This document shows, piece by piece, positions 38,374 through 49,959 of a stretch of 64,000 bases of DNA (its first letter is position 1; every line of letters starts with the position of its first letter). This DNA comes from Nemophila menziesii (taxonomy: Eukaryota > Streptophyta > Magnoliopsida > Boraginales > Hydrophyllaceae). The translations under genes were made by a program, and so were the position numbers. The stretch covers positions 12,835,186 to 12,899,185 of the forward strand of contig JARWIR010000013.1 in assembly GCA_029959085.1 (NCBI GenBank). Reading direction: 5' to 3'. The notes under the pieces are model-generated. The model did no database searches. It had not been told where the DNA came from and saw only the letters and a program-made list of their open reading frames with translations.

Positions 38374-39780
38374 ATTTTAATACATTCACTTCAACTAACT
38401 TGAGCGTCGGAGTGTCATCTTATCGATTGTTTATGGTGTAGTTAAGGTCACCTAGGAATGCCTTTCAAAAGCACATAAATGCAGTCCAACATACAAAACT
38501 TGGAGGCTACTCATAGTTCGTCACGGATCCCAGCGTACAAGGCATATCCAAGAAGACATTAAAAACCTTTTGAAGATTGATCTGGTTGATATAAGACTAA
38601 TTATTTTGTGTTTGAGATTGTTTAGTTGTTATAGATCTGGTAGATTTGTGTTCTATCATTAGTGATGTCAATGGGGAGGGTTGAGACGGGTTTATCTATC
38701 CATGCACCCTGTCATAAAAGATAAAAAGAAATCCCGCAACCTCCCGCCCAACATCATCTTACCCTCGCCCAACCCACCCCGTTCTTTAAGGCCCGATGAT
38801 AATGACGAGGGATTATGTTTGCTAGTTTTGAAATTTATTTAACTACAAAATAATAAGAGTAATGATATTTGTCACCCTTTTTGTATCACTCTTTTATCAC
38901 CTCCTACGTGTATGCCTACATGTACCAATGAATGGATTTCTCTATCCTATTTAATTTTTCTCTATCTTCTATTCAAGGAAATCAATACATATATATAGAA
39001 GGGTGATAAAAGGGTGATATGAAAAGGGGCGACATATATCATTACTCAAATAATAATTATTTATTATTATGATATATCATCCTTAAATAAAATATAATAA
39101 TAAGATATTAAAAAATCAGATGAAAAATAATTTTTTCATTTAATTTACCATCTGAATAATAGACTAAGCATAATGAGGGGTTAATAGTCCGAATGGGGAA
39201 GATTTGATGGAACTGTTGTCTAATACTCCTATTACTACTTAGAATACTTTGGTGTTATACAGTTCTTTCCAATTTTGGTTGTTGGACTGAAACATGACTT
39301 AATCATTTTAAAACCTGAGTAATAGACTAAACATAGTGAGGGGTTAATGGGACAATGGTGTTGTAGGTCATTTAATGTCATTATACAATTACTTAATTAA
39401 TCTTAAGTCAGATGCATGTTCCTTTGTCTTAGATCATAATCAGAATTTCGACTAAAGAAGAAGATCATAATCAGAAGTCGAAACACTACATTAATTAGAG
39501 TTGAAAGTGTCTTTAACAAGAACCCCGGTGTTCAAAAGGGTTAATTTAATATTCGTAATTACCTGGGACCCATGCCTAGATAGCTGCATAACTAGTCTTC
39601 TTCTCTTTTAATTTTCTTATAAACAAAAAATGCATATAGTCCGTCTATCAAATTAAAAATAAATTGAAAAACTTATGGTATATGCCTTTTTTTTTGTCAT
39701 ATCGGGATATGCATTATTTTTTTTGTCAATAGTACACGTCAATCTGTTTTCAATATCTTCTCCATCTCTTATCTAATTTC
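38374..39780. other. Gene-free stretch
   Basis: Possible LTR relic in the first 250 bases (see the neighbouring microsatellite). Otherwise A+T-rich sequence without a supported gene. Confidence 0.35.
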
Positions 39781-39789
39781 TAGTTTTGA

Positions 39790-40225
39790 ATTTTTTTATT
39801 GAAGATGTATGGTCTGAGATATAATTGACGTGTCATTTCTAGTTGCTCTAACTATAATGTCGATCCTGTTGTTAAGAACTTCTGGAATATGGTGAAAGGT
39901 TAAAGGACAAAACTTTTCAACCAAATGCACGATCATTCGTAAGAAAGGTCGAATCGTCCAGCTAGAGACTGATAGGCGCTGGAAACCTTGAATCACTTCA
40001 AGATTGTTTGAGAAGATATCTTTTAGAAGTAGATCAAATTGCTCGCACAAACTGTTGCGAGTAGAACTGCATGTGCCTTCCCCTCTAGTGATGAGTTAAG
40101 TTTTGGGTAGTTGAGTGTGTTTTTTATGCCCCGTTGATTTATACACTTCCACGACTCCAATTTTTGTTGGATTCCATAATTTCTAGAATGTCGAGTCACA
40201 AAGAATCAAAATTTCGACTTGTGGC
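39790..40225 (-). mobile_element. LINE fragment with RNase H domain
   Basis: On the minus strand the frame near 40200 reads ILILCDSTF, the first RNase H strand with its Asp. Then come KIGVVEVYKS and a Glu/Ala-rich helix. The open part 40050-39796 reads IFSNNLEVIQGFQRLSVSSW and FCPLTFHHIPEVLNNRID, the third acidic position (here Asn for Asp) and the closing HIPE motif. A T-run at 39789-39797 may be the poly(A) tail. Stops between the blocks make it non-functional. No target duplication was found. Confidence 0.7.
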
Positions 40226-40727
40226 GGTATCTCTGTGAGGGTAGTTGTCTGCATCCTTGTAGAGTTTGTTGTTATCACCTCATAGCCAGGTTTGTTCTAA
40301 AAAGTTCTGTCATTACGTGATTTGCTGACCTGACTATTACAGACACTTGTACTTATTTGTTTCTTGATATACCTTCAATTTTGCTTTCTAGATATTTAAT
40401 AATAAAAAAGCATGTATGAGATAACGATTTTACCGTCTCATCCTCCGTACCCTAATGTTTTATAATTTTTAGTATCCAATCCTCAATGGACATTTATACT
40501 TGTTCCTCCATACAGATTTGTAGTGTTGAAGAAAGTATGCATTATTTAAATCTAAGAATCTATACAATCTTTAAGGTTGTCCTACTCTAAAAGAAAGTCC
40601 AAACTATTATATTAGTTTAAAATCTATCAATTATTAGTTTAAACCATGAATTATATTAAAAATGAGGGTGTACATCATCAAATGCATATTGACTTATTGT
40701 CAAATAATAATTGAAATTGCTTACTAT

Positions 40728-41035
40728 AGGCGGCCTCTTTTGTGACGCTATCATTGGAGACGATAATCATGTCGTTGCTAGTGATTGTATATTTACGACG
40801 AAGTTTATTTTGTGACGAACAAAGACGTCGTCAGTTTCACAACTTTATTTACGATGACACATGTCGTCGTGGGTAACAATATTTGGCGACGAAACGCTTA
40901 ATTAAAGAAACAAGTTATCGCTTTGATAATTTTATCCGCGATGACATAGCACTTGTCGCTAGTTTCAATCACCCGCGACGAAATTTAGATCTCTTGCGAT
41001 GATTTGGGTATTCGCCAATAAACGACGCGTAATTA
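40728..41035. repeat. GCGACGA / TCGTCGC repeat block, probable CACTA subterminal region
   Basis: About ten copies of (G)CGACGAA, GACGTCGTC and related words lie on both strands in 300 bases, much like CACTA subterminal repeats and different from those at 30855. The left edge TACTATAGGCGGC recalls CACTATAGG. With the TNP2 fragment at 42040 it may be part of one decayed element. Confidence 0.5.
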
Positions 41036-41503
41036 ATGTTCCAATGGGCAGAAACTCATTAATACTCCCTTCCCCAATTATCAAACCCTAGGCTCTATAA
41101 TTGCTCCAAAAACCTCTCCAATCCGCAACCCGTGAACCATCACGTCATTAACTGAGTTTCTTAACACCATCTTACATGTGTGGGTCCTAGTTTAACTTCA
41201 AAATATCCATTATTTTGGCCAAACATAATTATTTTCAAAAATTCAAACTTTTTCCTATTTCGGTTTTATTAATTACGTGTTTAACTATACTTTGCTTATG
41301 TGAATATAATATGTATTCTTGTGATATTTTTAGGACTTATAATATCTATTTTTGATATAATTGATCTTTTGAAAAAATTTATTTGGTAATAATTATATAT
41401 TTTCTCAATTTAGACGATACGTTCGGTTATTGAGAAGAGTTAGATTAATTCAATTAATTTTGTTATGAAGGTGTGATAGAATTTAATCCCTCCAATCCAT
41501 AAT

Positions 41504-41628
41504 TTTTTTTGAATAAATATGAGAGCCACTTTAGACTTGGAATCATTTTGATTGCAGTAAGATTCGATCTAAGAATCTCTTAATCACTGCAGAGTAGTCT
41601 AACCACTAGACTAACTATTAATCCTCAT
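41504..41628 (-). mobile_element. tRNA-derived SINE
   Basis: On the minus strand there is an A-box-like TAGTCTAGTGGTTAG (41613-41599) and a B-box-like AGATCGAATCT (41570-41560), ending in an A run (T-run 41504-41510 on plus). The duplication TCCATAAT flanks it (41496-41503 and 41629-41636). Head sequence is closely related to the SINE at 20979. Confidence 0.72.
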
Positions 41629-42039
41629 TCCATAATATTGGACTTTTTTGACTTATTCACACATATTAAGAAACTTAAGAAGTAAAAAAGATTAAATTTA
41701 AAATTGCCCATATATCCCTAATTATAAGAGACAGAAAATTAAATACTTAGTTGGTGAGAGATTTTAGAAAGAGGGTAGACTAGGAAAAAGATCATTTATT
41801 TTGCATTGGAACTCTAGACATATATTATGAAGTAACTTTATTTAGCCATAGAGTCAATTATTATGGAATGGAGGGAGCATTAATTTTGTGAAAAACATGT
41901 GGATAGTACGGGTTACATTTTTTGTTAGTGTAACAGTTGTTTCAATAATGAATTTTTTTAATAATCTAAGTTAAACCATATTTTTATAGATATGATTTTT
42001 TGTCAACATATAAGGTTTAGACGGAACACGCTAAGAAAA

Positions 42040-42520
42040 GAGTTCACGAATAACCCAATCGTAGATGATTAAATGTTGAATGTGTATGATAATTTGAGAC
42101 TTGCTCTTTTATGTTGGGGGTTACTCCAGTGACATTGAGATGAGTGACGAGAATCTTACTACCCGGAGGCACTGTTGTTTTGACTCTTTATTTGAGGAAA
42201 CGGAGATAGAGTTGTACCCCGAATCTACTACGATGGTTTCCTTGAATTTCATAGTCAAATTAATGCACATCAAAGTGAACAACAAGTGGACAAACACCTC
42301 TTTGATCGAACTACTTCAATAATTATGTCGTGTTCTTCCAGAAGGTCATACTTTGCCTTTTTCATATGAGGAGTGCAACAAAAAGTTGAAAAGTTAGGAT
42401 ATGGGATACATTACGATCAATGTGTGTTTGAACGATTGTGTTTTTTATCATAAATAAAATTAAAAACTCGAGAAGTGTCCAATATGTGGTGAATCTAGGT
42501 GAAATCCAAAGAAGGGGAAT
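42040..42520 (+). pseudogene. N-terminal fragment of a CACTA TNP2-like transposase
   Basis: The open part 42101-42322 reads LFYVGGYSSDIEMSDENLTT and later LNFIVKLMHIKVNNKWTNTS. After a stop the frame continues LPEGHTLPFSYEECNKKLKS, then NVCLNDCVFYHK and KCPICGESR. This is the order of the TNP2 N-terminal region: 'KLMHIKVLNKWS', 'LPEGNTLPKSYYEAKK', 'NDCILY' and the CxxC 'CPVCGESRW' zinc motif. Four in-frame stops make it dead. It does not continue the 30855 element, which has only the C-terminal part and lies on the other strand. Confidence 0.85.
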
Positions 42521-42569
42521 AAACCGTCAAATAACTATCTAAATGGCTATTTACAAAGAGGAGCGGACT

Positions 42570-43030
42570 AGGTCGAGCCACGATAGATGCAACTTTAATA
42601 ACTTTTTCATTTCAACTCCAAATCACAAACTGTCAAATCTCGTGCGTTTAGGCTCCTAGTAATATTCAGAATCTCTCCATAATATTCATTAATTGATCAT
42701 GTTGACTCTATCTTGTCAATTTCCAAAGTTAGCCGACAACTACTCTCGTTTTCCCAAAGTGTCTTTTTGGTACTTTGACTCCTTGGCATGAGTTCGACCT
42801 TACTTAATTGACTTCTTATCCAAGTCTTAGAATCTAAAATTATCCAAAAACCTAAGTGTTGCACACTTAACACGTAAATACTCACAAATCGCTCTAAAAG
42901 TGACGATAATCCAAAACTAGACAAGGAATGAGAAACTATCTAAATATAGAAACTAATCCGTCAAATAAGCATAATATAAACCTAAAAATATGGCCCGTGA
43001 CTAGATTAATCTATCACATAAATGGAGAAA
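42570..43030. repeat. Dispersed repeat, copy 1
   Basis: Related to 57395-57850 in the same orientation: both contain AACTTTTTCAT(T/C)TCA, a CAAAGTGTCTTT-type block, CTTGACTTCT-type words and end near ATTAATCTATCA. It lacks a recognisable coding frame; it may be a non-coding part of a retroelement. Confidence 0.5.
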
Positions 43031-43558
43031 TCACTAAAAGTTTAGGTTCTAAAAAAACGTGTTACTCAGTTGCAGATATGGCTCGTTTAGGTGTAGCTTT
43101 AAACTCAAATTTAAGCTAACTTACAACAAAATAGATTACTACCAATTGAACATTACAATTCAAAGTTAATACATATACAACACAACCAATTTGATTCATA
43201 TGCATGTATGGTTCATTATATATCTACTAGGCAATATTTTTTGAAGGGAAATACTAGCCTACAAAATTCATATAGAAGGTATGTTAATAGTTTATGTGAT
43301 GCAAATTATGGGTATTTGAGATGGAGTATTATTTATGCGTAAAGAATACCCGAGCAGCCATAATTAAAGGGAAAATTTCTCCCCAGAATTTCAATTTCAT
43401 AATTTTGTTTGAGAAATTATGAATATTTGACCGTTCATCCCTAGTTTTGTTTTGCAATTATAAGAAAATAAAATTTGAGTTTGGAAAAAAATTGTATTTT
43501 GGAATTTGATTTTTTACGTTATTGTGCCCTGGATTGTATAACATGACAAGTTTCTAGA

Positions 43559-43794
43559 TATTCTAGCCTCGTGAAGGGTCGCCCTCGTTTATTTGAAGTT
43601 AATTACACTATAAGTCTCTATGTGAATTATTTGATTTAATTGCACCATAAGTCTCTATAGTATACATGGACCAAAATAAAAGGTTTTTAATTGGAGATAG
43701 GACTAATCTCATCTCAGTTTTAGAATGGTGATGGGACAAATCTCATCTCATGAGGGGTGCTAGGGAGTCAAATACTTTTTGGGTCTTGCAAGAA
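43559..43794. repeat. Local duplication, unit A
   Basis: The segment from CTAGCCTCGTGAA to GGGTCTTGCAA recurs at 44827-45058, with GTTAATTACACTATA, AATTGGAGATAG, TTTTAGAATGG and TTTTTGGGTCTTGC in the same order. A third partial copy with GGAGATG(G)GA words lies at about 44600-44790. The CGCCTAGGCG element lies between units. Confidence 0.75.
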
Positions 43795-43814
43795 AATTAG
43801 AATGGAGATGTGTC

Positions 43815-44305
43815 AATACACATGTTATAATGTAGATCTCCTCGCCTAGGCGCCGCGTAGGCGTCAACTCCCCCCTCAGCCGCTTACGCCTAGTTAATAT
43901 TCTAGGCGTTCTTTCCTAACACCTTAGTCGTCGTGGAATAGGCGCCTAGCCCATCTAGGCACCGATTAATGACAAAAAATGGTCGCCTATGCACCGATTA
44001 ATGGAAAAACATGCCCGCATAGGCCTTTTTGTTATTTTTTATATTCTCGAGAATTCTTTAGTTGATATTATAACTCGATTTTTAGCATTTTTATATTTAC
44101 TATAGTGTTTTTAAATGAATTATATGACTTAAAAAGTTAAAATTTCTATAGTTACTACATATACATTACTACATATATATTACTAAATATATAAAATTAC
44201 ACATCGGGATTCAAAACCGTATAATCTCGCCTAGTCCCCGTGTAATCCCGCCTAGGCGCTAGACCCCAGTCGACCGCCTAGTGGCCGAAACCGAGATCCA
44301 TAACA
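43815..44305. mobile_element. Element with CGCCTAGGCGC terminal-region repeats (hAT-like, non-autonomous)
   Basis: The left part starts GATCTCCTCGCCTAGGCGCC, and the right part, on the minus strand, GGATCTCGGTTTCGGCC then CGCCTAGGCG. Subterminal GCGCCTAG/CTAGGC words fill both ends, while the middle is plain A+T-rich. This architecture is that of non-autonomous hAT elements. A clean 8-bp duplication was not established; TAGAATGG occurs on both sides but is common in the flanking repeat. Confidence 0.6.
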
Positions 44306-44826
44306 TAGAATGGCGATTGTACATATCCCATCTCAACCTTGGTGGGACAAATCCAATCGCAGACAATATTAGCAATAAATAATTAGTTTTGTAGCTATTG
44401 CAGATTAAATTTTACAATATGTGCATACATATTCAAAATAATTATAGATGGAAAACTATCATCTCCACTTATTATGAGTGTTGCAAAACCTAATCCTTAT
44501 AAATCATGATGATGACTTTTTCCATTCTCGCATTCTCAATAATCTTAAGTATTAAATGTATAGATTTTATAGTTATATTACAACATCGTAAGAATTTTAA
44601 TGTATATGTTTTTTGTCTTGCAAGAAAATCTATCTTAATTTTCGAATGGAGATGGAATAAATTTCATCTCAATCTTAAAATAAAGATGAGACAAATATCG
44701 ACTCAATATGGGACATGGGGGAGGAGAGTCAATTTTTTTTGTCTTACAAAAACATATCATCTCAACTTAGAATGGATGAGACAATATCTAATCACACACA
44801 ATTCACACAAAAAAAAAAGATATGTA

Positions 44827-45058
44827 TATTCTAATCTCGTGAAATGTACCCTTGTATTGTTGGAGTTAATTACACTATATGTTCTTATATAAATTGTTTG
44901 AGCTAATTTGCCATAATTCTTTATAGTATACATGAAACAAAATGGAAGGTCTTTAATTGGAGATAGACAAAGCTCATCTAAGTTTTAGAATAGAGGTGGA
45001 CAAATCCCATCTTAGGAGGGGTGTCAGAAACGTCAAATATTTTTTGGGTCTTGCAAAA
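44827..45058. repeat. Local duplication, unit B
   Basis: Second copy of the unit at 43559-43794, same orientation, diverged by many substitutions. Confidence 0.75.
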
Positions 45059-45129
45059 AAAATTCATCACAGTTTTAGAATGGAGATGGGACAAATTCCA
45101 TCTCAATTTTAGAATGGAGATGCGAAAAA

Positions 45130-46010
45130 TCACCTATTCCCCCGACTTCACACTGGAAAAGGAAAACAAATAAATAAAAAATTTCTCCCAAAAAAAAAAA
45201 AAAAAACAATATTATAAAAAATTGTCCTATACCCCTCGGATACCATATTGGAAAAAAATTTAAAAAATTATATCTCTCAGGACTTTAGCCGGAAACGTAA
45301 AAGATCTAAAAAAAAATATTGCCATGGCCCCCCTTTGGTAAAGAAAAACAATTTAAGAATTCTATGCCCGAGCCCCAGTTGAAAAAGAAACAAATTTTAA
45401 AAAAAGAATTAGCTCTGAAAAAAAAAAATCTAAAATACTCCTCTTTTCACCGAATAAAAAAAATCTAAAAAAAAAACATTTTTCTCCTAAGACACTAATA
45501 AAAAAAAGAAAAATAAAATTGTTCACCAAAACCTGTCCTGAAATTTAAAAAAAATCTTCTGAATTCTCCCCCATCCCTCCCTCTTCTTCCCCACCCCTTC
45601 CTTTTAAAAATCTATTAATATAGAATTTGTTCCTAATTCTTTTTTAAAGTAAAAAAAAATTAAAAAATTATGTTTACATAGAATCTTTAACTTGAAAAAA
45701 ATAAAATGAAAGATCGATAGTTGGTTTACTAGTTAGACTACTCCGTAAAGACTAATAGGTCCTAGGATCGAATCTTATTTGAGTCAAAATAATTCCGAAT
45801 TGAAAGAGGATCTCATATATTAGAAAAATGTAAAAAGAAAATTACCCTCAAATTCCCACTATAAAAAAAAGTTTTCCTTGAAGTCTTGTTAAAAAAGAAA
45901 AAGAATATAAAAAAAAATTGTTTGCCCATGACCTACCACAAGAAAAGAAATAAATCAAAAAGAAAAATACTCCCAATCCTTCTCTAGAGAAGAAAAAAGA
46001 GGCATTAATT
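45130..46010. repeat. Degenerate array of A-runs alternating with C-rich phrases
   Basis: Units of roughly 50-60 bases consist of an A-run with ATCTAAAAA or TTTAAAAA words, then a short phrase such as CCCCTCGG or CTCCTCTTTTCACC. More than ten units can be counted. A SINE (45711-45830) splits the array. Confidence 0.6.
45711..45830 (+). mobile_element. Old tRNA-derived SINE
   Basis: The head GATCGATAGTTGGTTTACTAG and the B-box-like AGGATCGAATCT (45764-45775) match the SINE family at 20979 and 41504. The tail is short and A-rich. No target duplication can be separated from the A-rich surroundings. Confidence 0.65.
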
Positions 46011-46249
46011 TTATAAGACCATTTGACTATATGTATTTATAAAATAAGTCTCCATCTTAACTAGCTGGTTTGAATATACTAAAAAGCCAAAAATACCCTC
46101 CCTTTCCATTTATCACAGAGAAAGGCAAAAATCAAATCACCAAGCCCATTATAGGGAATCGATCTGGAGAACAAAACACCAAAACCCTCTCTTTTCTCTC
46201 TTATGAAACCAAAACCCACCCCTCCCCTCTGTGTTCACCTTCCTATCGT

Positions 46250-46600
46250 TGCTCCCCTGTTCAAGAAATATGCCTCTCACCAACATCATCACCACTCTAA
46301 TCTTACCTTTCCTCCCCACCATCACCATCACCACCATCTTTATCAGTATCATCACCATCTTCATCGCCGTCTCTCTGAAGCACGAGAAGTCTGCCACCGT
46401 TCACATCTTCATCACCATCAGCATCATCTTCATCGCCATCACCAAAAGACCACCAACCCGCCTCCGTGTCCATTCTCCACCATCTGAAACCGCCGTCAAG
46501 CGTGGCCATTCTCCCCCATCTGAAACTGCCATCTTCATCACCATGCCCACATCTGAAACTAACATCTTCATAACCATCCATTCTCTATATCTACTCACCT
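46250..46600. repeat. CAC/CAT-rich low-complexity block
   Basis: Imperfect (CACCAT/CATCAC)n on the plus strand keeps several frames open on both strands, including 193 codons at 46231-46812. The translations are strings of His, Thr/Ile or Gly/Asp and share no protein feature, so no gene is called. CATTCTC(C/A)(A/C)CCATCTGAAAC is repeated at 46471 and 46508. Confidence 0.7.
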
Positions 46601-46829
46601 TCGAAACAAGCCCAAATCCTTCAACTTCGAACCAAAACCCAAGCCCGCTGATCTACTCCACGATGAACAAAAGCCAAACAAGCCCAGTAACACCGTCGAC
46701 ATTCTTGGACCATTCACCACGATTCATGACTATTCCACCAACAAACGGGCGCCGCCCTTCGTGGCCATTCTCCACCATTCAATTCTCACCTTCGAAACTC
46801 CAACGCACGTGAAGGCATAGCCATTGGTA

Positions 46830-47360
46830 TAGCCCATCGAGGTCAATTCGAAACATGGGTACAACCCCATCGTGGTCCATTCGAGTCATAGTGGGCCATG
46901 GGTAGCACCTACCCGATAAAGGCCTACATCATTTTATCACGGGTACAACCCGTGAAAGGATTGAAGAAACCCCCCCGCCTTCGTCCAATTTTGTTTTTGT
47001 TTTTGTTATTGTTCTATTTCCGCCGCAACTCTTTTTTTCTATTAAAGTCAGCGAGTGTGCAGAAATTTGTTGTTCTTATTTGTTCCTATACTGTGAGTGT
47101 TAAGAGATTCCTTGATGTTTTTTTTATATGATGATGATTGTGCAGCGATTTCTTGTTTTTTTTGTTCCTTGATTTCTTGTTGATTTTCATTTGTTGTTGT
47201 TCCAATTCATTTATATTTTGTTGTTGTTATGAAGTCGGGCCTTTGTTTTTGTTCCTGCTGGGTATAGCCCAAGAACATGAGATGTGTTTGTTATTGGGTC
47301 ATGAGTACAACCCTATTTTACGAATAGACTTAGTTTGGGCCATAGGTACAACCCCATTGC
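46830..47360. repeat. Scattered GGGTACAACCC-type motifs
   Basis: Near-palindromic GGGTACAACCC or variants (GGTATAGCCC, GAGTACAACCC, AGGTACAACCCC) occur at about 46836, 46857, 46938, 47262, 47303 and 47344. Between them is T-rich sequence. No coding frame is supported. Confidence 0.5.
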
Positions 47361-47940
47361 AAAAAAATGCTGGATATGGTCTAATTTAAAATGGGTGATA
47401 TTAATCTTTGTGGGTTCGTACCTACCGAAAAAGTGAAAGAATAATTTTCTTGAGACCAACCAAAGGTATAAAAGTAAAAAACGAAACCAGAATATTAGAA
47501 ACATGCGTTTAATAGAACTAATTTTGACTTAATATAAAAGTTTGGTTTATTTTGCCTCAAAATGTATTTTCCTCAAGAAAAAATCTCCGTATGCCTTTTG
47601 CCAAAAATTAAAATAACCTTTTAAAATTAATTTTGCCCCCGGTTCTTCACAAGAGAAGAAAAGAAAATATAAATTTATTCAAAAAATAATTTATAATGTA
47701 ATTAGAAATTTGTTATACATAAATTACATCATTGAAAAAAAATTGATATCATTTCAAACTTAAATAGGAAAATAATGATTTAATTTTATTTATATAGAAT
47801 TATCCTTTTAACAATTTTTTATTATTATTAAAAAAATTAATTTTTTTCAGTTAAAAAAATTAATTTTTTTCAGTTAAAAAAATTAAATACGTCATCCTAA
47901 ACGAGCCTTCAGTATGAATTGGTGTATTATCTTGAAGATT

Positions 47941-49419
47941 TTTTTTTGGACATTTGGAGGTGCCTAGGCACCGATTCGTAAATAAACTATCAACCTATTC
48001 CTAATTTGCAAAACCTAGAAGACAAGTCGAAAAAACTAAGCGAATTTCGACGTAAAAACGTTGCCTCGTGCCTAGCTTCCTTTGCAAGCTTGTCCGCCTT
48101 GTTGTTGAGCTTCCTATTGATGTGGTGGAACGTGATTTGCCCGAGCTCCTCAGCATTGTGGATAATCTTACGCAGGATGGGTTGGATATTCCAACGTGCT
48201 GCTGACACCTGCTTCGTACCTGGGTAATTCTTCCTTGGAAAATTTGCGCCTAGTTGCGTAGTTTTAAGAACCGCATTTGCTTCTCCTTCAGAGGCAGAAT
48301 TACAATCAAGGTTGTAGCTGTGTTCAAAAGATGTACTACTATTGTTGTTTACTCCGATTATTGCTACCCCCGTAGGTTCCCATTTGTTGTTGAAAGACGC
48401 ATCACAAAAGAATGACAAATCTTGATTTTGCTCCTCCCTGTTTGTGTCTGCGCTTTCTTCCCCTGTTTTCTTGAAGCCTTTGTAATTTTCTGTTGTCCAA
48501 TTGATTCCGTGAATATCTTGCATTAATTTTTTTGATCCAATATTTATTCCTGTGCCACATACTGTAACCCCCTCGTGTATATCTTTCATTTTTGCTATCC
48601 AAATGTTCCAAAGGTTAATCATAACAAAGTCTCGTACTACATATTGTTTCCATCCTCCCTTCGAAAAAGTTTGGATGATCTTTAAGAACCAATTTTCTAT
48701 TTTTTCCTCCCAATTGTCTTGAATTTTTATTTGTAGGATTGATCCAGCCCAGATGTCCTTACACATGTTGTAGTGGAGGAGTAGATGCTCTACATCCTCA
48801 CTACTATGGTTACACCGTAAACAGTTTGTAGCATCCACACATTTCCTCTTATATAAATTGTCCCTGGTCGGTATTGCGTTGTTTACTAATCTCCACATAA
48901 ATAACTTGAATTTTTTTTTGGGATGTTAGAACTCCATATCGTCCTCCAGATTGGTGAGTCTTGCATTGCCTTAGTTCCCGTTGTTGTTGCCTTGATCATA
49001 ATTTGCTCTTCTGTTATAACCTTATACCCCGTCTTTGTACTGAAAGTGCCGTCTTTTGAGAACGGCCAGATTAGCTTATCTTTAGTATCCATTTCTTTAA
49101 TCTTTGTCTTCTTTATAAGATGTACGATAGGTTCAGGAAATAGATCATCCAATTTCTCAAAGTCCCATTCATCCTTGTTGTCCTTCATTAGTTCGTTGAC
49201 CTTCTAGTTTCCATTCAGTATCTATCCACTTTTCATCCCATATATTCGTATCTCTGCCGTCTCCTATCATCTTTATTCCGTGTTTTTTAATAAAGTCTCT
49301 ACCTTCTATAATACTTGCCCAGCTCCATGTCATACTTTGTTTGAGTTTACAAGTCATTAAGTTAAATTTATTGAAATAAATACCTTTAAGCAATCTCGTT
49401 GCTAGATTATTATAATATT
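47941..49419 (-). mobile_element. 5'-truncated LINE with perfect 16-bp target duplication
   Basis: The duplication TATTATCTTGAAGATT is exact (47925-47940 and 49420-49435), with the poly(A) tail as T's at 47941-47947. Minus-strand coding: NNLATRLLKGIYFNK and IGDGRDTNIWDEKWI (linker), DKLIWPFSKDGTFSTKTGYK, then the zinc-binding reverse-transcriptase-associated domain (FMWRLVNNAIPTRDNL, CLRC, EHLLLHYNMC), then RNase H (FFCDASF, SEGEAN, FHHINRKLNNKAD) up to the stop at 47990. Two frameshifts are visible: near 49190, and at a nine-A run (48911-48919) where one base is off. The third RNase H Asp block is replaced by a junction (NFPRKNYPGTKQVSA), so an internal deletion is likely. The reverse transcriptase proper is missing. 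Confidence 0.93.
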
Positions 49420-49435
49420 TATTATCTTGAAGATT

Positions 49436-49950
49436 ATAATCAAAATTTTGGAAGAAGATAAAATAATAAATTTTTATAAAATATGTGAATTGGGGTCCAC
49501 AAAGAGCCTTGAGTCTGACTTAGAGAATGTGGGTTCCAGCAGATAATAGGTGACTAAAAAGGCCATGTGAGGTAGGAGACCACCAAGCTGGCTAATGTCG
49601 TCTTAAAATGTGGGGTCTCTCTTTCCGACCTCTCGCTTTACTGTTTCCCCTCCCACCTCCTCCCACTGTCTCTTTCTTTCTTCCTCAACACACGTCTTAG
49701 CACTTTAGCTAAATTCCAAACTAAACTAACGACCTAAGAAATTTATTTATCATTATGGTATATAAATCTGTCTAGAGTGGATTACTAAAATTCGATTTCT
49801 CTATATTATATATCCCTAAAATGAAAAGGATCACGCCAAGGACACTAGAGCCTATAACTTTGAATTATGTAGTACTAGAACAAGAAATAAGAATTATGTA
49901 GTACGGCAAATTATTAAACAAATTATTTGTACTAGTTGGAATCTGTAACA
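49436..49950. other. Gene-free A+T-rich stretch
   Basis: Nothing recognisable apart from a C/T-rich patch at about 49615-49690. Confidence 0.45.
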
Positions 49951-49959
49951 TATTATTTC

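Noticed and set aside
43798..44313. TAGAATGG as 8-bp target duplication of the CGCCTAGGCG element
   Set aside because: The word is part of the surrounding repeat (TTTTAGAATGG) and its left copy is not adjacent to the element's end.
46231..46812. 193-codon open frame and overlapping frames on both strands
   Set aside because: They arise from CAC/CAT low-complexity sequence that keeps several frames free of stops; the translations are runs of His, Thr/Ile or Gly/Asp without protein features.
48006..48227. Plus-strand frame opposite the LINE
   Set aside because: It is the complement of the RNase H coding strand and has no features of its own.
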